Notes: generated from the letters alone by a model not told the origin. Numbered from the stretch's first letter, positions 32,489-41,367 are shown. The stretch is 64,000 nucleotides of DNA from CAILZL01 sp963748005 (GCA_963748005.1 CAVVHH010000003.1:310001-374000); one strand, 5' to 3'. Numbers and translations: made by a program.

Positions 32489-35400
32489 ATGTACGCCGAA
32501 CTGCATTGCCTGAGTAATTTCTCGTTCCTGCATGCCGCCTCGCATCCGGAGGAGCTGGTGCATCGCGCCAAAGAACTGGGTTATCGCGCGCTGGCCATCA
32601 CCGACGAATGTTCTATGGCCGGTGTGGTACGCGCGCATGTTGCGGCCAAGGATCTTGGGCTGCATCTGATTATCGGCGCTGAGCTGCGCTGTGCCGAAGG
32701 ACCCACGCTGGTGGTGTTGGCACAAACTCGGCAGGGCTATGCCTCTCTGTGTCGTTTGATAACCCGCGCACGCCGCGCAGCGCCCAAGGGCAGTTATCGC
32801 CTTGAGCTGTGCGATCTGCCCGGATCGCTGGATGAGTGTTCCTTGGTCTGGTTGCCGCACTTGCAGAATGATATGGAGCAGGGCCGGCAGCTGCGGCAAC
32901 ACTTTGCGGACCGGTTGTGGATTGGCGTGGAGTTGCATTGTCAAGGCCGGAATCAGCAACGCCTGTTGCAACTTGAACAGCTTGCTGCAGAACTGGCTTT
33001 GCCGTTAGTGGCCTGCGGCGGCGCGCTGATGCATGTGCGTGAACGGCAGCCGCTGCATGACACGCTGACGGCCATCCGTCTCAATACGCCACTGAATGAG
33101 TGTGGCTATGCCCTGCAGGGAAATGGCGAACGTCATCTGCGCAGCATGGCTGCGCTGCAAAAACTGTATCCACCGGCATTACTGACGGAAACGCTGGCGA
33201 TTGCTGATCGGTGCCATTTTTCTCTGGACGAACTGCGCTATGAGTATCCGCGCGAGCTGGTGCCAGAGGGTATAGACGCCAGTGAGTATCTGAGTCACCT
33301 GACCTATCACGGTGCCACAGAACGCTGGCCTGAAGGCGTGCCGGACAAGGTACGGAAGCAACTGGTCAGTGAGCTGGAACTGATCAGAGATCTGCAATAC
33401 GAGTCCTATTTTCTTACTGTGCACGATCTGGTGCGGGAGGCGCGCCAGCGCAACATTCTGTGTCAGGGCCGCGGCTCTGCGGCTAATTCAGTGGTGTGTT
33501 ACTGCCTGGGCGTGACCGCCGTGAATCCCATGGAGCAGGAGCTGCTGTTCGCGCGGTTCCTGTCGCGTGAACGTCAGGAGCCGCCGGACATCGATATTGA
33601 TTTCGAGCATGAGCGCCGCGAAGAGATTATCCAGTACATTTATGAGAAGTATGGCCGTCATCGCGCTGGTATTGCTGCCACCGTAATTCGGTATCGACGC
33701 CGCAGCGCGTTGCGGGATGTGGGCAAGGCACTGGGTCTGGACACTCTGCAGGTGGAGCGACTGGTGCGGGCTTTCGAGCGGCGTGAAGACAAAACACCGG
33801 CCAGGATTGCACGCTGGTTGCGTGAAGCCGGCTTTGATCCGGACAGTCCTGTCATGATCAAGCTACTGGCACTGGTGGAAACCTTGCGTACTTTTCCACG
33901 GCATCTTTCCCAGCATGTGGGCGGGTTCGTGATTGCTGCGCACTGTCTTGAGGAACTGGTGCCGGTGGAAAATGCCAGCATGCCGGGACGCACTGTCATC
34001 GAATGGGACAAGGAGGATCTGGAATCGCTGGGCCTGCTGAAAGTGGATGTGCTGGCTTTGGGCATGCTCACCGCCATACGACGTGCGCTGGACATGCATA
34101 ACCAGTGGTGCGGCAAGCAGCTCACGCTGGCCGGCATTCCGCGCGAAGATCCAGATGTGTACGCGATGATTCAGAAAGCGGACACCATCGGCGTGTTCCA
34201 GATTGAATCGCGCGCGCAGATGTCCATGCTGCCGCGCCTGAAGCCGGAGAATTTTTATGATCTGGTGGTGGAGATCGCCATTGTGCGTCCCGGTCCCATT
34301 CAGGGCGACATGGTGCATCCCTATCTGCGCCGTCGCGATGGTCTGGAAGAAATCACTTATCCAAGTTCCGATGTAGAGAAGGTACTTAGTCGTACGTTGG
34401 GTGTACCCATCTTTCAGGAACAAGTGATGCAGCTGGCGGTCGTGGCGGCCGGCTTTACGCCCGGCGAGGCCGATCAGTTGCGACGTGCCATGGCCACCTG
34501 GAAAAAAACCGGCAAGCTGGAACAGTTTCGGGAACGTTTGTGCAATGGCATGCTGGAACGCGGCTATACGCAGGAATTTGCCAATCGCATCTTCAGGCAG
34601 ATCGAAGGCTTTGGCGAATATGGTTTTCCGGAATCGCACTCGGCGAGTTTTGCCTTGCTGGCCTATGCCTCGGCATGGCTCAAGTATCACGCACCGGCTG
34701 AATTTACCGCCGCGTTGCTCAACAGCCAGCCCATGGGTTTTTATCAGCCCGCACAACTGGCACGCGATGCGCGTGATCATGGCGTGGAGGTGCGACCGGT
34801 GGATGTGTTGCACAGCGATTGGCACACCACACTGGAAGCCAGTGATCATTCTGCCGGGTATCCAGCCTTGCGTCTTGGACTGCAGCTGGTGTCGGGATTT
34901 TCAGTACAGGCTGCACAAAGTTTGGTGCAGGCACGACAAAATCGTGTCTTCGCCGATGCGCAGGATCTGGCACTACGTGCACAGCTGAATTCACGTGAGA
35001 TGGAAGCACTTGCTGCTGCCGATGCCTTGCATGCGCTGGTCGGTAATCGTCACCAGGCCGCCTGGAAACTGGCGGGTATCGATACTCAACTACCCTTGCT
35101 CGCCGCGCTGCCGGTACAGGAAGCCACGCCCATGCTGCCTGTGCCCACGGAAGGCCAGAATATTCGTGCCGACTATGCAAGCCTTGGGTTGACTCTTCGC
35201 CGGCATCCCATGGCGCTATTACGCGAGCGTTGCCTGCGCCGTCAGATGCTGAATGCTGTGCAGCTGGGCAAGACGCCACACGACAGTACGGTACGAGTTG
35301 CCGGATTGATGCTGGCCAGGCAAAGCCCCCAAACTGCCAACAACACCACCTTCATGACGCTTGAAGATGAAACCGGTCAGGTGAATCTCATTGTCTGGTC

Positions 35401-35566
35401 GAGTGTCGCCCAGCGTTATCGCCAGGCATTCCTGTCATCGATCTTGCTGGAGGTGAGTGGTCAGCTGCAGCATCACAGTGGTGTGATGCATGTGGTGGTG
35501 GAGTCCATGGTGGATCGCAGTCACTGGCTGGGTGGTCTGCAGATCAGCGCGCGCAATTTCCATTGA
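32489..35566 (+). CDS. dnaE2: Error-prone DNA polymerase DnaE2
   Basis: A C-family polymerase alpha subunit that, with ImuA and ImuB, copies past DNA lesions and causes SOS mutagenesis. The 1025 residues start with the PHP domain (MYAELHCLSNFSFLHAASHPEEL), then the palm with PPDIDIDFEHERREEI (metal-binding DxD), SHSASFALLAYASAWLKYH, and a C-terminal OB domain (MTLEDETGQVNLIVW). Length is typical of DnaE2 and shorter than replicative DnaE. The ATG at 32489 is the family start; the frame runs upstream through the repeat without similarity. Confidence 0.96.
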   Translation: MYAELHCLSNFSFLHAASHPEELVHRAKELGYRALAITDECSMAGVVRAHVAAKDLGLHLIIGAELRCAEGPTLVVLAQTRQGYASLCRLITRARRAAPKGSYRLELCDLPGSLDECSLVWLPHLQNDMEQGRQLRQHFADRLWIGVELHCQGRNQQRLLQLEQLAAELALPLVACGGALMHVRERQPLHDTLTAIRLNTPLNECGYALQGNGERHLRSMAALQKLYPPALLTETLAIADRCHFSLDELRYEYPRELVPEGIDASEYLSHLTYHGATERWPEGVPDKVRKQLVSELELIRDLQYESYFLTVHDLVREARQRNILCQGRGSAANSVVCYCLGVTAVNPMEQELLFARFLSRERQEPPDIDIDFEHERREEIIQYIYEKYGRHRAGIAATVIRYRRRSALRDVGKALGLDTLQVERLVRAFERREDKTPARIARWLREAGFDPDSPVMIKLLALVETLRTFPRHLSQHVGGFVIAAHCLEELVPVENASMPGRTVIEWDKEDLESLGLLKVDVLALGMLTAIRRALDMHNQWCGKQLTLAGIPREDPDVYAMIQKADTIGVFQIESRAQMSMLPRLKPENFYDLVVEIAIVRPGPIQGDMVHPYLRRRDGLEEITYPSSDVEKVLSRTLGVPIFQEQVMQLAVVAAGFTPGEADQLRRAMATWKKTGKLEQFRERLCNGMLERGYTQEFANRIFRQIEGFGEYGFPESHSASFALLAYASAWLKYHAPAEFTAALLNSQPMGFYQPAQLARDARDHGVEVRPVDVLHSDWHTTLEASDHSAGYPALRLGLQLVSGFSVQAAQSLVQARQNRVFADAQDLALRAQLNSREMEALAAADALHALVGNRHQAAWKLAGIDTQLPLLAALPVQEATPMLPVPTEGQNIRADYASLGLTLRRHPMALLRERCLRRQMLNAVQLGKTPHDSTVRVAGLMLARQSPQTANNTTFMTLEDETGQVNLIVWSSVAQRYRQAFLSSILLEVSGQLQHHSGVMHVVVESMVDRSHWLGGLQISARNFH

Positions 35567-35568
35567 GC

Positions 35569-35595
35569 ATGAAATGCAGAAAATATGCATTTCAT
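35569..35595. terminator. Hairpin after dnaE2
   Basis: ATGAAATGCA (35569-35578) pairs exactly with TGCATTTCAT (35586-35595) around a 7-base loop, 2 bases after the dnaE2 stop. There is no clear T run and the stem is AT-rich, so termination is only probable. The remaining 247 bases to the next gene hold nothing I can identify. Confidence 0.45.
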
Positions 35596-35842
35596 TGCTC
35601 TCTGCGTTGAATGTTTCTGCGGTTCGCATTGGTCAATCTACGCGTCGCCAATCATGGAGTTGTCCGCAGCGCGTGCCGTTATGGTGACTTCGCCCAGACT
35701 CAACTGATCTGCCGGTGCCGTCGCTGCGTTGAAGTCTGTCGTCCAGCCTTCGTTGTATTAAAATGCAACGTAGACTGCAGCGCAGTCAAGGACAAATACC
35801 CGGTCAAATTTCGTGGTCCGTGCTGGCTTTGCGGTGAACTTT

Positions 35843-36913
35843 ATGAAATCAGGAAACGGCATGGTGCTTACGCCGACCTTTTTTATCACGATCTGTGCAT
35901 TGCTGGTGTCTGTCTCCGGCACACCGGCAATTGCCAACCAGCGCTTCGTTGATGATGCGCAGCGAGCGGTGGTGGTGCCCGACAAGGTGAGCCGCGTGTT
36001 TGCTGCTGGCGCCCCGGCGGAGATCCTGCTGTACACGCTGGTGCCGGAAATGCTGGCAGGGTTCAACCATATGCCCAATGAGGCGACCCAGGAATTGATG
36101 CCGGCAGAGTTCAGAACGCCGGTACAGATCAAGCGGCTACCCAATGCAAATGACGGTCTGAACGACGCCGAGCTGCTGGCACTGCGTCCTGATGTTTACA
36201 TTGACTACGGTGATATCAACGCCGACTATGTGAACTCCGTGCGCAACATTCAACGCCGGACCGGGATTCCAGCCATCATTCTTGACGGTAGCCTCGACAA
36301 GATTCCGGATACCTATCGGCGTCTGGGAAAACTGCTCGGTGTTTCGGCACGTGGCGAAGCTTTGGCCAGACAGACCGAACACATCCTCACTACATACCGG
36401 GCAATGGTGCGGAAACTCGCTGCGCCGCCGCGCGTGTATCTTGCCTGTTCTGGCGATATCGCCATGCCCTGCCTTGATGGAGAACGCAGCAGCGAGCCCA
36501 CCAGATGGCTGGGCGTAGTCAATGTGGCAAGCGAAGCGAAAGTGGAGCCGACGCGGCGTGTCATTGCCGCCGATCTGGTGTCTTGGCGTCCCGATGTCAT
36601 CGTGGCCAGTACGCCGGAATCGGCTGATCACCTGCTCAATGATGCCAACTGGCAGCTGGTTGCAGCGGTAGCGGCACGTCGTGTCCATGCGCCGCCAAAC
36701 CTGCCGTTCAATTGGGGCCCGCGACCACCCTCGGTGAATCGGCTGCCCGGACTCATGTGGCTGGCCTATGTGCTGTCTGGGCGACCCTTCGACGCCGAAT
36801 TGCGTGCCGATCTGAAAGCGTTCTTCAGCAGCTTCTACCATATTGAAGTGTCGGATGCGCAGCTCAACAAGCTGCTGGATGTATCGTCAGCAGATAAATC
36901 TGCAAGCCCCTGA
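35843..36913 (+). CDS. Periplasmic metal-complex/oxyanion-binding protein (BtuF/MolA type, PF01497)
   Basis: Solute-binding component of an ABC importer of the iron-siderophore/vitamin B12/molybdate (MolA) class. Signal peptide at the N-terminus (TFFITICALLVSVSGTPAIA), then two lobes joined by one long helix. Typical lines include VSRVFAAGAPAEILLYTLVPEMLAGFN, ALRPDVYIDYG and SWRPDVIVAS. The ATG at 35843 (GGTGAA upstream) is chosen; ATG 35861 with AGGAAA is equally possible. No permease or ATPase is nearby. A ModE-like regulator follows at 53 bases, which favours molybdate or tungstate over iron, by inference. Confidence 0.82.
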   Translation: MKSGNGMVLTPTFFITICALLVSVSGTPAIANQRFVDDAQRAVVVPDKVSRVFAAGAPAEILLYTLVPEMLAGFNHMPNEATQELMPAEFRTPVQIKRLPNANDGLNDAELLALRPDVYIDYGDINADYVNSVRNIQRRTGIPAIILDGSLDKIPDTYRRLGKLLGVSARGEALARQTEHILTTYRAMVRKLAAPPRVYLACSGDIAMPCLDGERSSEPTRWLGVVNVASEAKVEPTRRVIAADLVSWRPDVIVASTPESADHLLNDANWQLVAAVAARRVHAPPNLPFNWGPRPPSVNRLPGLMWLAYVLSGRPFDAELRADLKAFFSSFYHIEVSDAQLNKLLDVSSADKSASP

Positions 36914-36940
36914 TCCTGCGTACAACAGCTGTGGCAAGAT

Positions 36941-36964
36941 GGCCACCTCAAACTTGAGGTCGCC
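36941..36964. promoter_or_regulatory. 24-bp palindrome covering the ribosome site of the ModE-like gene
   Basis: GGCCACCTCAA/TTGAGGTCGCC are inverted with one mismatch around AC and end two bases before the ATG. The right arm contains the GAGGT ribosome site. It could be an operator for the regulator itself or an RNA hairpin that hides the ribosome site. Neither is shown by the sequence alone. Confidence 0.45.
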
Positions 36965-36966
36965 AT

Positions 36967-37386
36967 ATGAAGTCACCCAGAGTTCGCCTGCGTGTGGATT
37001 TCAGCGCGCAATGCGCAATCGGTCCTGGCAAGATTCAATTGCTGGAATGCATTGAGCGCACCGGTTCCTTGTCGCAGGCCGCCCGCGAAATGGACATGAG
37101 TTATCGCCGTGCGTGGCTGTTGCTCGATAGCATGAACACCGGTTTCGACCAGCCGGTGGTGAGTACGCAGACCGGTGGCAGGGACGGCGGTGGCGCTGAG
37201 CTGACCGCTTTTGGCAAGCAGCTGATACAGGCGTTTCGTGATCTCGAAAACAGCGTCGTATCATTGACGACGCAACACATGGGCATGGTTGCACGTCATG
37301 TCGTTGATATGTCTGGGCAACGTAAAAGCTCCAGCGCAGCTGTGAAACGCCGCAGCATGGTGCGTGCCAAACGCGCAGCTGGGTAG
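36967..37386 (+). CDS. ModE-like winged helix-turn-helix regulator (N-terminal domain only)
   Basis: A 139-residue protein with the LysR-type/ModE N-terminal DNA-binding domain: GPGKIQLLECIERTGSLSQAAREMDMSYRRAWLLLDSMN (about 20-58), then the wing GGRDGGGAELTAFGKQLI. It lacks the C-terminal molybdate-binding TOBE/MOP domains of full ModE, so it may not sense the oxyanion itself. Its C-terminal tail is basic (VKRRSMVRAKRAAG). The preceding binding-protein gene is the probable target or partner. Confidence 0.88.
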   Translation: MKSPRVRLRVDFSAQCAIGPGKIQLLECIERTGSLSQAAREMDMSYRRAWLLLDSMNTGFDQPVVSTQTGGRDGGGAELTAFGKQLIQAFRDLENSVVSLTTQHMGMVARHVVDMSGQRKSSSAAVKRRSMVRAKRAAG

Positions 37387-37508
37387 ACTTGCTGGCTCAT
37401 GACACCCAGTCAGCATTGTCGGAATTTCCGTCCCACAATCCGCGGTGTCTGACACGCGGGGCCGGGCGGGTTGATACTTGAGCAGTTTGATTTCGGAGTT
37501 TGTTACTC

Positions 37509-38486
37509 ATGAAAGTAGCAGTGATTGATGACTGGCAGGAAGCTGCCAGGCACAGCGCTGACTGGGGCCTGCTTGCTGCGCGCAACGAGTTGCAGTTCTT
37601 TACCGAACCGTTTGCCAGTGTTGATGCTGCTGTAGCCGCGCTGATTGATTTTGACATCATCGTGCCCATGCGCGAGCGCACCCAGTTGCAGCGCGATCTG
37701 CTGGAGCGGTTGCCGCGTCTGCGTTTGCTGGCACTGACTGGTAGTGGTACGCGCCACGTGGATGTCGATTACTGCAATCAGCGTGGCATCCTGTGTTGCA
37801 GCAGCGGTGGACGCTCGCCGGCATCCACAGCCGAACTTGCACTGGGCCTTATGCTGGCCGCAGCGCGCAATATTGCAGTGTGCGATGCCAATATGCGCAA
37901 TGGACGCTTTCAGCATGGCATACCACTGGGTATGGCACTGGAAGGCAAAACGCTGGGCATCATCGGAGTTGGGCGCATCGGCGCGCGTGTGGCGAGCTAT
38001 GGCAGGGCGCTGGGCATGCAGGTGCTGGGCTGGAGTCCGAATCTCACCGATCAGCAAGCATTGGCAGCTGGCGTGACGCGAGTCGACAAGCAGCAGCTGC
38101 TGCGCAATGCCGATGTGATCACACTTCACGTCGTGTATTCGGCGAGATCGCACCATCTGCTCAAGGCAGAAGATCTGGCCGCGCTCAAGCCGGGCGCCAT
38201 ACTGGTCAACACAGCGCGGGGTCCCCTGATTGATGAAGCGGCATTGCTGGACATATTGGGCAAGGGCCAGATTCACGCAGCCCTGGATGTTTATGATGAG
38301 GAACCGTTGCCGGTGCAGCATCCGTTGCGCAAGTTATCCAACGTCGTACTGACGCCGCACCAGGGCTTTTCCACGCAGCAGGTGTTCACCGGTTTTTATC
38401 AGGACAGTGTCGAGAACATACTGGCTTTCATGGATGGCAAGCCATTGCGGGTAATCAATCCGGAAGCGCTGGCGCGGCGGGTCTGA
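37509..38486 (+). CDS. D-2-hydroxyacid dehydrogenase family protein
   Basis: An NAD-dependent oxidoreductase of the D-isomer 2-hydroxyacid family (phosphoglycerate dehydrogenase-like). The 325 residues show the dinucleotide motif GIIGVGRIGARVA (about 150-162), the catalytic arginine in LVNTARGPLIDE, the glutamate in LDVYDEEPLP and the histidine in VLTPHQGF. No ACT domain follows, so it is not a full-length regulatory SerA. The substrate is not predictable. The ATG at 37509 is taken; the frame reaches 37500 with a TTG. Confidence 0.9.
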   Translation: MKVAVIDDWQEAARHSADWGLLAARNELQFFTEPFASVDAAVAALIDFDIIVPMRERTQLQRDLLERLPRLRLLALTGSGTRHVDVDYCNQRGILCCSSGGRSPASTAELALGLMLAAARNIAVCDANMRNGRFQHGIPLGMALEGKTLGIIGVGRIGARVASYGRALGMQVLGWSPNLTDQQALAAGVTRVDKQQLLRNADVITLHVVYSARSHHLLKAEDLAALKPGAILVNTARGPLIDEAALLDILGKGQIHAALDVYDEEPLPVQHPLRKLSNVVLTPHQGFSTQQVFTGFYQDSVENILAFMDGKPLRVINPEALARRV

Positions 38487-38502
38487 CACTGAACCTGCTA
38501 CT

Positions 38503-39153
38503 CTATTTCTGCTCTGCGATCGGTTTGCGCCACACCGTTGCCAGCCACGGCTGTTGTTCGCGCGGCAGACCGGTTGGCCGATAGTAGTGATCAAGTTCTA
38601 CGAACCCGGCGTCGCTCATGTAACGACGCCAGATTTCAAGAGTGTGGTACGCGCCATAACGACCACGATTCCAGCCTTCCTCGTTGTCACCATGCGGGTT
38701 GGAGCAGAACAGCACGCCATCCGGTTTCAGTGTGTCATGCAGCTGTCGCAAAACTCGTGGCAATTCCTGGCTGGGCACATGAAACAGTGAGGCATTGGCG
38801 AACACGCCGTCGAAGTACGCATCCGGCAGACTCAAATTGAGAAAATCCTGTTGCCATACTTCGCAGCCGGAATGGCTGCGCGCCATGGCCCTGAATTTGG
38901 CCGCGCCCTCCAGTCCGATTGCAGTGTGGCCCAGCGTTGTCAAGGTCTTGAGATCGCGTCCCGGACCACAGCCGAAGTCGAGCAGCGTGAAGGGCGCCTG
39001 ACCACGAATGCGACCGAGTAGCGCATTGATGTTCTGGCGGACATCATGGCCCAGCGTGCCAGCACGAAACTCTTCGGCGCGTTGTTCGTAGTTTTCCAGT
39101 GTGCGGGCGCTGATCTGTTCCAATTCGGCTTGCGATATTGTCATGGTGGGCAT
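38503..39153 (-). CDS. Class I SAM-dependent methyltransferase
   Basis: A 216-residue soluble methyltransferase. Motif I is TLLDFGCGPGRDLKTL (about 56-71), motif II is around AIGLEGAAKF, and motif IV-V FDGVFANASLFHVP and LPRVLRQLHDTLKPDGVLFCSN follow, as in the UbiE/Tam-like group. The substrate is unknown. MPTM at 39153 is the annotated start, with MTIS three codons later an alternative. Convergent with the dehydrogenase gene, 16 bases apart. Confidence 0.88.
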   Translation of the reverse strand: MPTMTISQAELEQISARTLENYEQRAEEFRAGTLGHDVRQNINALLGRIRGQAPFTLLDFGCGPGRDLKTLTTLGHTAIGLEGAAKFRAMARSHSGCEVWQQDFLNLSLPDAYFDGVFANASLFHVPSQELPRVLRQLHDTLKPDGVLFCSNPHGDNEEGWNRGRYGAYHTLEIWRRYMSDAGFVELDHYYRPTGLPREQQPWLATVWRKPIAEQK

Positions 39154-39268
39154 TGTCAGTCTTTTTGAGTGCTTCGCGCGACAGCCGGCGCCATTACCGC
39201 CAGAACTCGCAAGTTAATCGGGATAGCGCTATGGTTTGCCCATCAACTCGTCAGAGGAGGTGGTCATC

Positions 39269-39502
39269 ATGGAAACGTCACTACATTCCATGAGTGCGTT
39301 GTTTGCGCAGCTCGGACTGGCGTCTGATGCCAAGTCCATTGAGCAGTTCATCGCCGAACATTCGCCGCTCGATCCAACGGTAGGTGTGGCCGATGCTGCC
39401 TTCTGGGCGCCGGCGCAATCGGCCTTTCTGCGCCAGCAACTCATGGCGGATGCCGATTGGGCGGAGCTGGTGGACGAGCTTAACCTGAGCCTGCGTCGTT
39501 GA
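39269..39502 (+). CDS. DUF2789 family protein
   Basis: A 77-residue soluble protein matching the DUF2789 pattern: METSLHSMSALFAQLGLASD, FIAEHSPL, ADAAFWAPAQSAFLRQQL, DADWAELVDELN. The function of the family is unknown. The start at 39269 has a strong AGGAGGTGG nine bases upstream; the frame begins earlier at 39236 without a ribosome site. Independent of the ribosomal operon that follows about 190 bases later. Confidence 0.85.
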   Translation: METSLHSMSALFAQLGLASDAKSIEQFIAEHSPLDPTVGVADAAFWAPAQSAFLRQQLMADADWAELVDELNLSLRR

Positions 39503-39580
39503 GAAAAGCTGCCAGTGGCGCTGTTCTGGGCGATTTGCGTCCCGAATGACTGCTAAGCGGCGAATTTCCCTGGCAAAAGG

Positions 39581-39609
39581 TTGCCTGCGCCGCCGCGCTC
39601 CGCTAACAT
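39581..39609 (+). promoter_or_regulatory. Candidate promoter of the rpsF-rpsR-rplI-dnaB operon
   Basis: TTGCCT (39581-39586), a 17-base spacer and TAACAT (39604-39609) match the sigma-70 consensus in 4 of 6 positions each. The position, about 85 bases before rpsF, leaves room for a leader RNA. Confidence 0.5.
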
Positions 39610-39650
39610 CCGCGCCCTCGTTGGGGGTGGGCCCCGGCGAATTACTCCTT

Positions 39651-39672
39651 GCCACACCAATATTTGGGTGGC
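39651..39672 (+). promoter_or_regulatory. Hairpin in the rpsF leader
   Basis: GCCAC-A-CCAA (39651-39660) pairs with TTGG-GTGGC (39664-39672) around TAT, leaving one bulged A. It ends about 22 bases before the rpsF ATG. rpsF leaders in many bacteria bind the S6:S18 complex for autogenous control. I cannot confirm that this hairpin has the required CCG-containing bulge, so a regulatory role is only suggested. Confidence 0.4.
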
Positions 39673-39694
39673 TTTATCCAAAGGGAGCTCTTGA

Positions 39695-40072
39695 ATGAGA
39701 CATTACGAAATCGTATTTCTGGTTCATCCTGACCAGAGCGAGCAGGTTCCGGCCATGCTGGAACGCTACAAGGGCATGATCGTCAATGGTGGCGGCGCCG
39801 TGCACCGCGTGGAAGATTGGGGCCGTCGCCAGCTGGCCTTCCCGATCAACAAGATCCACAAAGCGCACTACATCCTGCTGAACATCGAGTGCGACCAGAA
39901 GACGCTGGCCGAGCTGACCGGTTCTTTCCGTTTCAGCGACGCCGTGATCCGTCACCTGGTGATGAAGATGGATGCCGCTGTCACCGAACCCTCACCGATG
40001 GCCAAGGGCGAAGAAAATGCCCGTGAAATCGGCTTCGATGAAGACGAAGACGGCCCCGGTATGTCGCTGTAG
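39695..40072 (+). CDS. rpsF: 30S ribosomal protein S6
   Basis: Binds 16S rRNA with S18 in the platform of the small subunit. The 125 residues carry the S6 signatures MRHYEIVFLVHPDQSEQVPAMLERY, VHRVEDWGRRQLAFPINKIHKAHYIL and FSDAVIRHLVMK, and an acidic C-terminal tail (DEDEDGPG) of the kind that is polyglutamylated in E. coli. AAAGGGAGC precedes the ATG. First gene of the operon. Confidence 0.98.
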   Translation: MRHYEIVFLVHPDQSEQVPAMLERYKGMIVNGGGAVHRVEDWGRRQLAFPINKIHKAHYILLNIECDQKTLAELTGSFRFSDAVIRHLVMKMDAAVTEPSPMAKGEENAREIGFDEDEDGPGMSL

Positions 40073-40107
40073 GCGCCCGCGCTCGCTACTGAATTCAGGA
40101 GATATCC

Positions 40108-40332
40108 ATGTCACGTTTTTTCCGTCGTCGTAAATTCTGCCGTTTCACCGCCGAAGGCGTGGAAAGCATCGACTACAAAGATCTGGCCACCCTCAAGGCC
40201 TATATCACCGAAACCGGCAAGATTGTTCCCAGCCGTATCACGGGCACCAAGATCAACTACCAGCGCCAGCTGGCAGCGGCGGTCAAGCGCGCCCGTTTTC
40301 TGGCCTTGTTGCCGTATACCGATCAGCACTAG
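40108..40332 (+). CDS. rpsR: 30S ribosomal protein S18
   Basis: Partner of S6 on the 30S platform. The 74 residues include RRRKFCRFTAEG, IDYKDLATLKAYITETGKIVPSRITGT and RQLAAAVKRARFLALLPYTDQH, all canonical. AGGAGAT precedes the ATG, 35 bases after rpsF. Confidence 0.98.
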   Translation: MSRFFRRRKFCRFTAEGVESIDYKDLATLKAYITETGKIVPSRITGTKINYQRQLAAAVKRARFLALLPYTDQH

Positions 40333-40411
40333 GTGAGTATTGCCGTCGTAACCTGGCTGCGGAGTGGGAGTTTCTGCTCCGGACCAGGTTCTGCGGTGGG
40401 TACATAAGATC

Positions 40412-41308
40412 ATGCATCGCGTCCTAGCTGCTTGGCTCGCTGAGCATCCGTGGCGTGCTGCGGTGATCGCCGCGTGCCTGGGTGTTCTGTCTCTGGAGGG
40501 CGCTGCGCTGTTTGTAGTGCTGGCCAGTGCTGTGCCGGTGCTGGTCATGCTGGAGCGCGGTACGCAGTCGGCGCTCAACGTGATGTTGACCGCTGCGTTT
40601 GCCGTTGTTGGCACACTGTTGTGGTTCCAGCAGCCGCTGTGGTTCGGGATGGGCTACGCCGCGCTGGTGTTCGGTTTACCGCTGCTGCTGGCCGGACTGC
40701 TGCGACGCTACGGGTCACTGAACCTGGTATTCCAGGTGATCCTGTTGCTGTCGTTGTTCGGGCTGGGTCTGGTGTTCGCAGTACTACCCGAACCGACTAC
40801 GGTCTGGGTGAACCTGCTGAAACAGGCTTTCGCAACGTTGTCGCAAGCCGGATTTGAAATGGATGCAACGCTGATTGACCGATTGGCGCAATCCATGTGG
40901 GGCGCTTTCGTATCGGTGCTGGTGCTGGCGAATTTCAGTGCCGTTCTGCTGGGCCGCTGGTGGCAGTCGTTGCTGCACGCTCCGGGTGCCTTTGGCCGCG
41001 AATTTCGCGAGCTGCGTTCGGGTATGGTGGTGGGCGGTTTGCTGGCGGTTCTGGCGATGAGTTCGTTGTTTATCACCTCGGCCTGGCTGAATTCCATGGC
41101 CTGGGTGGCCATCATGGGATTGGCGCTGCAAGGGCTTGCCGCTGCGCATCGACGCAAGGCGGAAGGGCAGATGCAGCGCGGCTGGCTGGTGGCGATTTAT
41201 GTGATGCTGATTGTGCCGTTGTTTTCATTCATTACGGTGGCGCTGTTGGCGGGGGTGGGTCTGGCGGATTTCTGGCGGCGCATGCGCATGGGCGCGGTGC
41301 GGCTCTAG
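40412..41308 (+). CDS. DUF2232-like integral membrane protein between rpsR and rplI
   Basis: A polytopic membrane protein of 298 residues with about eight hydrophobic segments (AAVIAACLGVLSLEGAALFVV, VLVMLERGT..., LVFQVILLLSLFGLGLVF and others). Genes for such proteins (YybS/DUF2232-like) occur at this place in several gammaproteobacteria such as pseudomonads; the function is unknown. The ATG at 40412 is chosen as the start of the hydrophobic region; a GTG start at 40364 is possible. The TAG stop lies in a hairpin. Confidence 0.8.
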   Translation: MHRVLAAWLAEHPWRAAVIAACLGVLSLEGAALFVVLASAVPVLVMLERGTQSALNVMLTAAFAVVGTLLWFQQPLWFGMGYAALVFGLPLLLAGLLRRYGSLNLVFQVILLLSLFGLGLVFAVLPEPTTVWVNLLKQAFATLSQAGFEMDATLIDRLAQSMWGAFVSVLVLANFSAVLLGRWWQSLLHAPGAFGREFRELRSGMVVGGLLAVLAMSSLFITSAWLNSMAWVAIMGLALQGLAAAHRRKAEGQMQRGWLVAIYVMLIVPLFSFITVALLAGVGLADFWRRMRMGAVRL

Positions 41309-41326
41309 CAGCCTGTCAGGCTGCTA
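41306..41326. repeat. Hairpin at the 3' end of the membrane gene
   Basis: TAGCAGCCTG (41306-41315) pairs with CAGGCTGCTA (41317-41326), so effectively an 8-bp stem with a TGTCA loop. The first TAG is the stop codon. No T run follows, so it may tune downstream expression or stabilise the message rather than terminate. Confidence 0.5.
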
Positions 41327-41367
41327 ACAAGTGTTATTGGGTTTGCATTTAATCAATAGGTGTCAAG

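Noticed and set aside
33863..34849. 328-codon minus-strand frame opposite dnaE2
   Set aside because: Shadow of the polymerase; composition is typical of the reverse complement of a GC-rich gene.
35596..35842. Possible molybdenum-cofactor or cobalamin riboswitch before the binding-protein gene
   Set aside because: No B12 box or Moco-type conserved core is recognisable; nothing supportable was found in this stretch.
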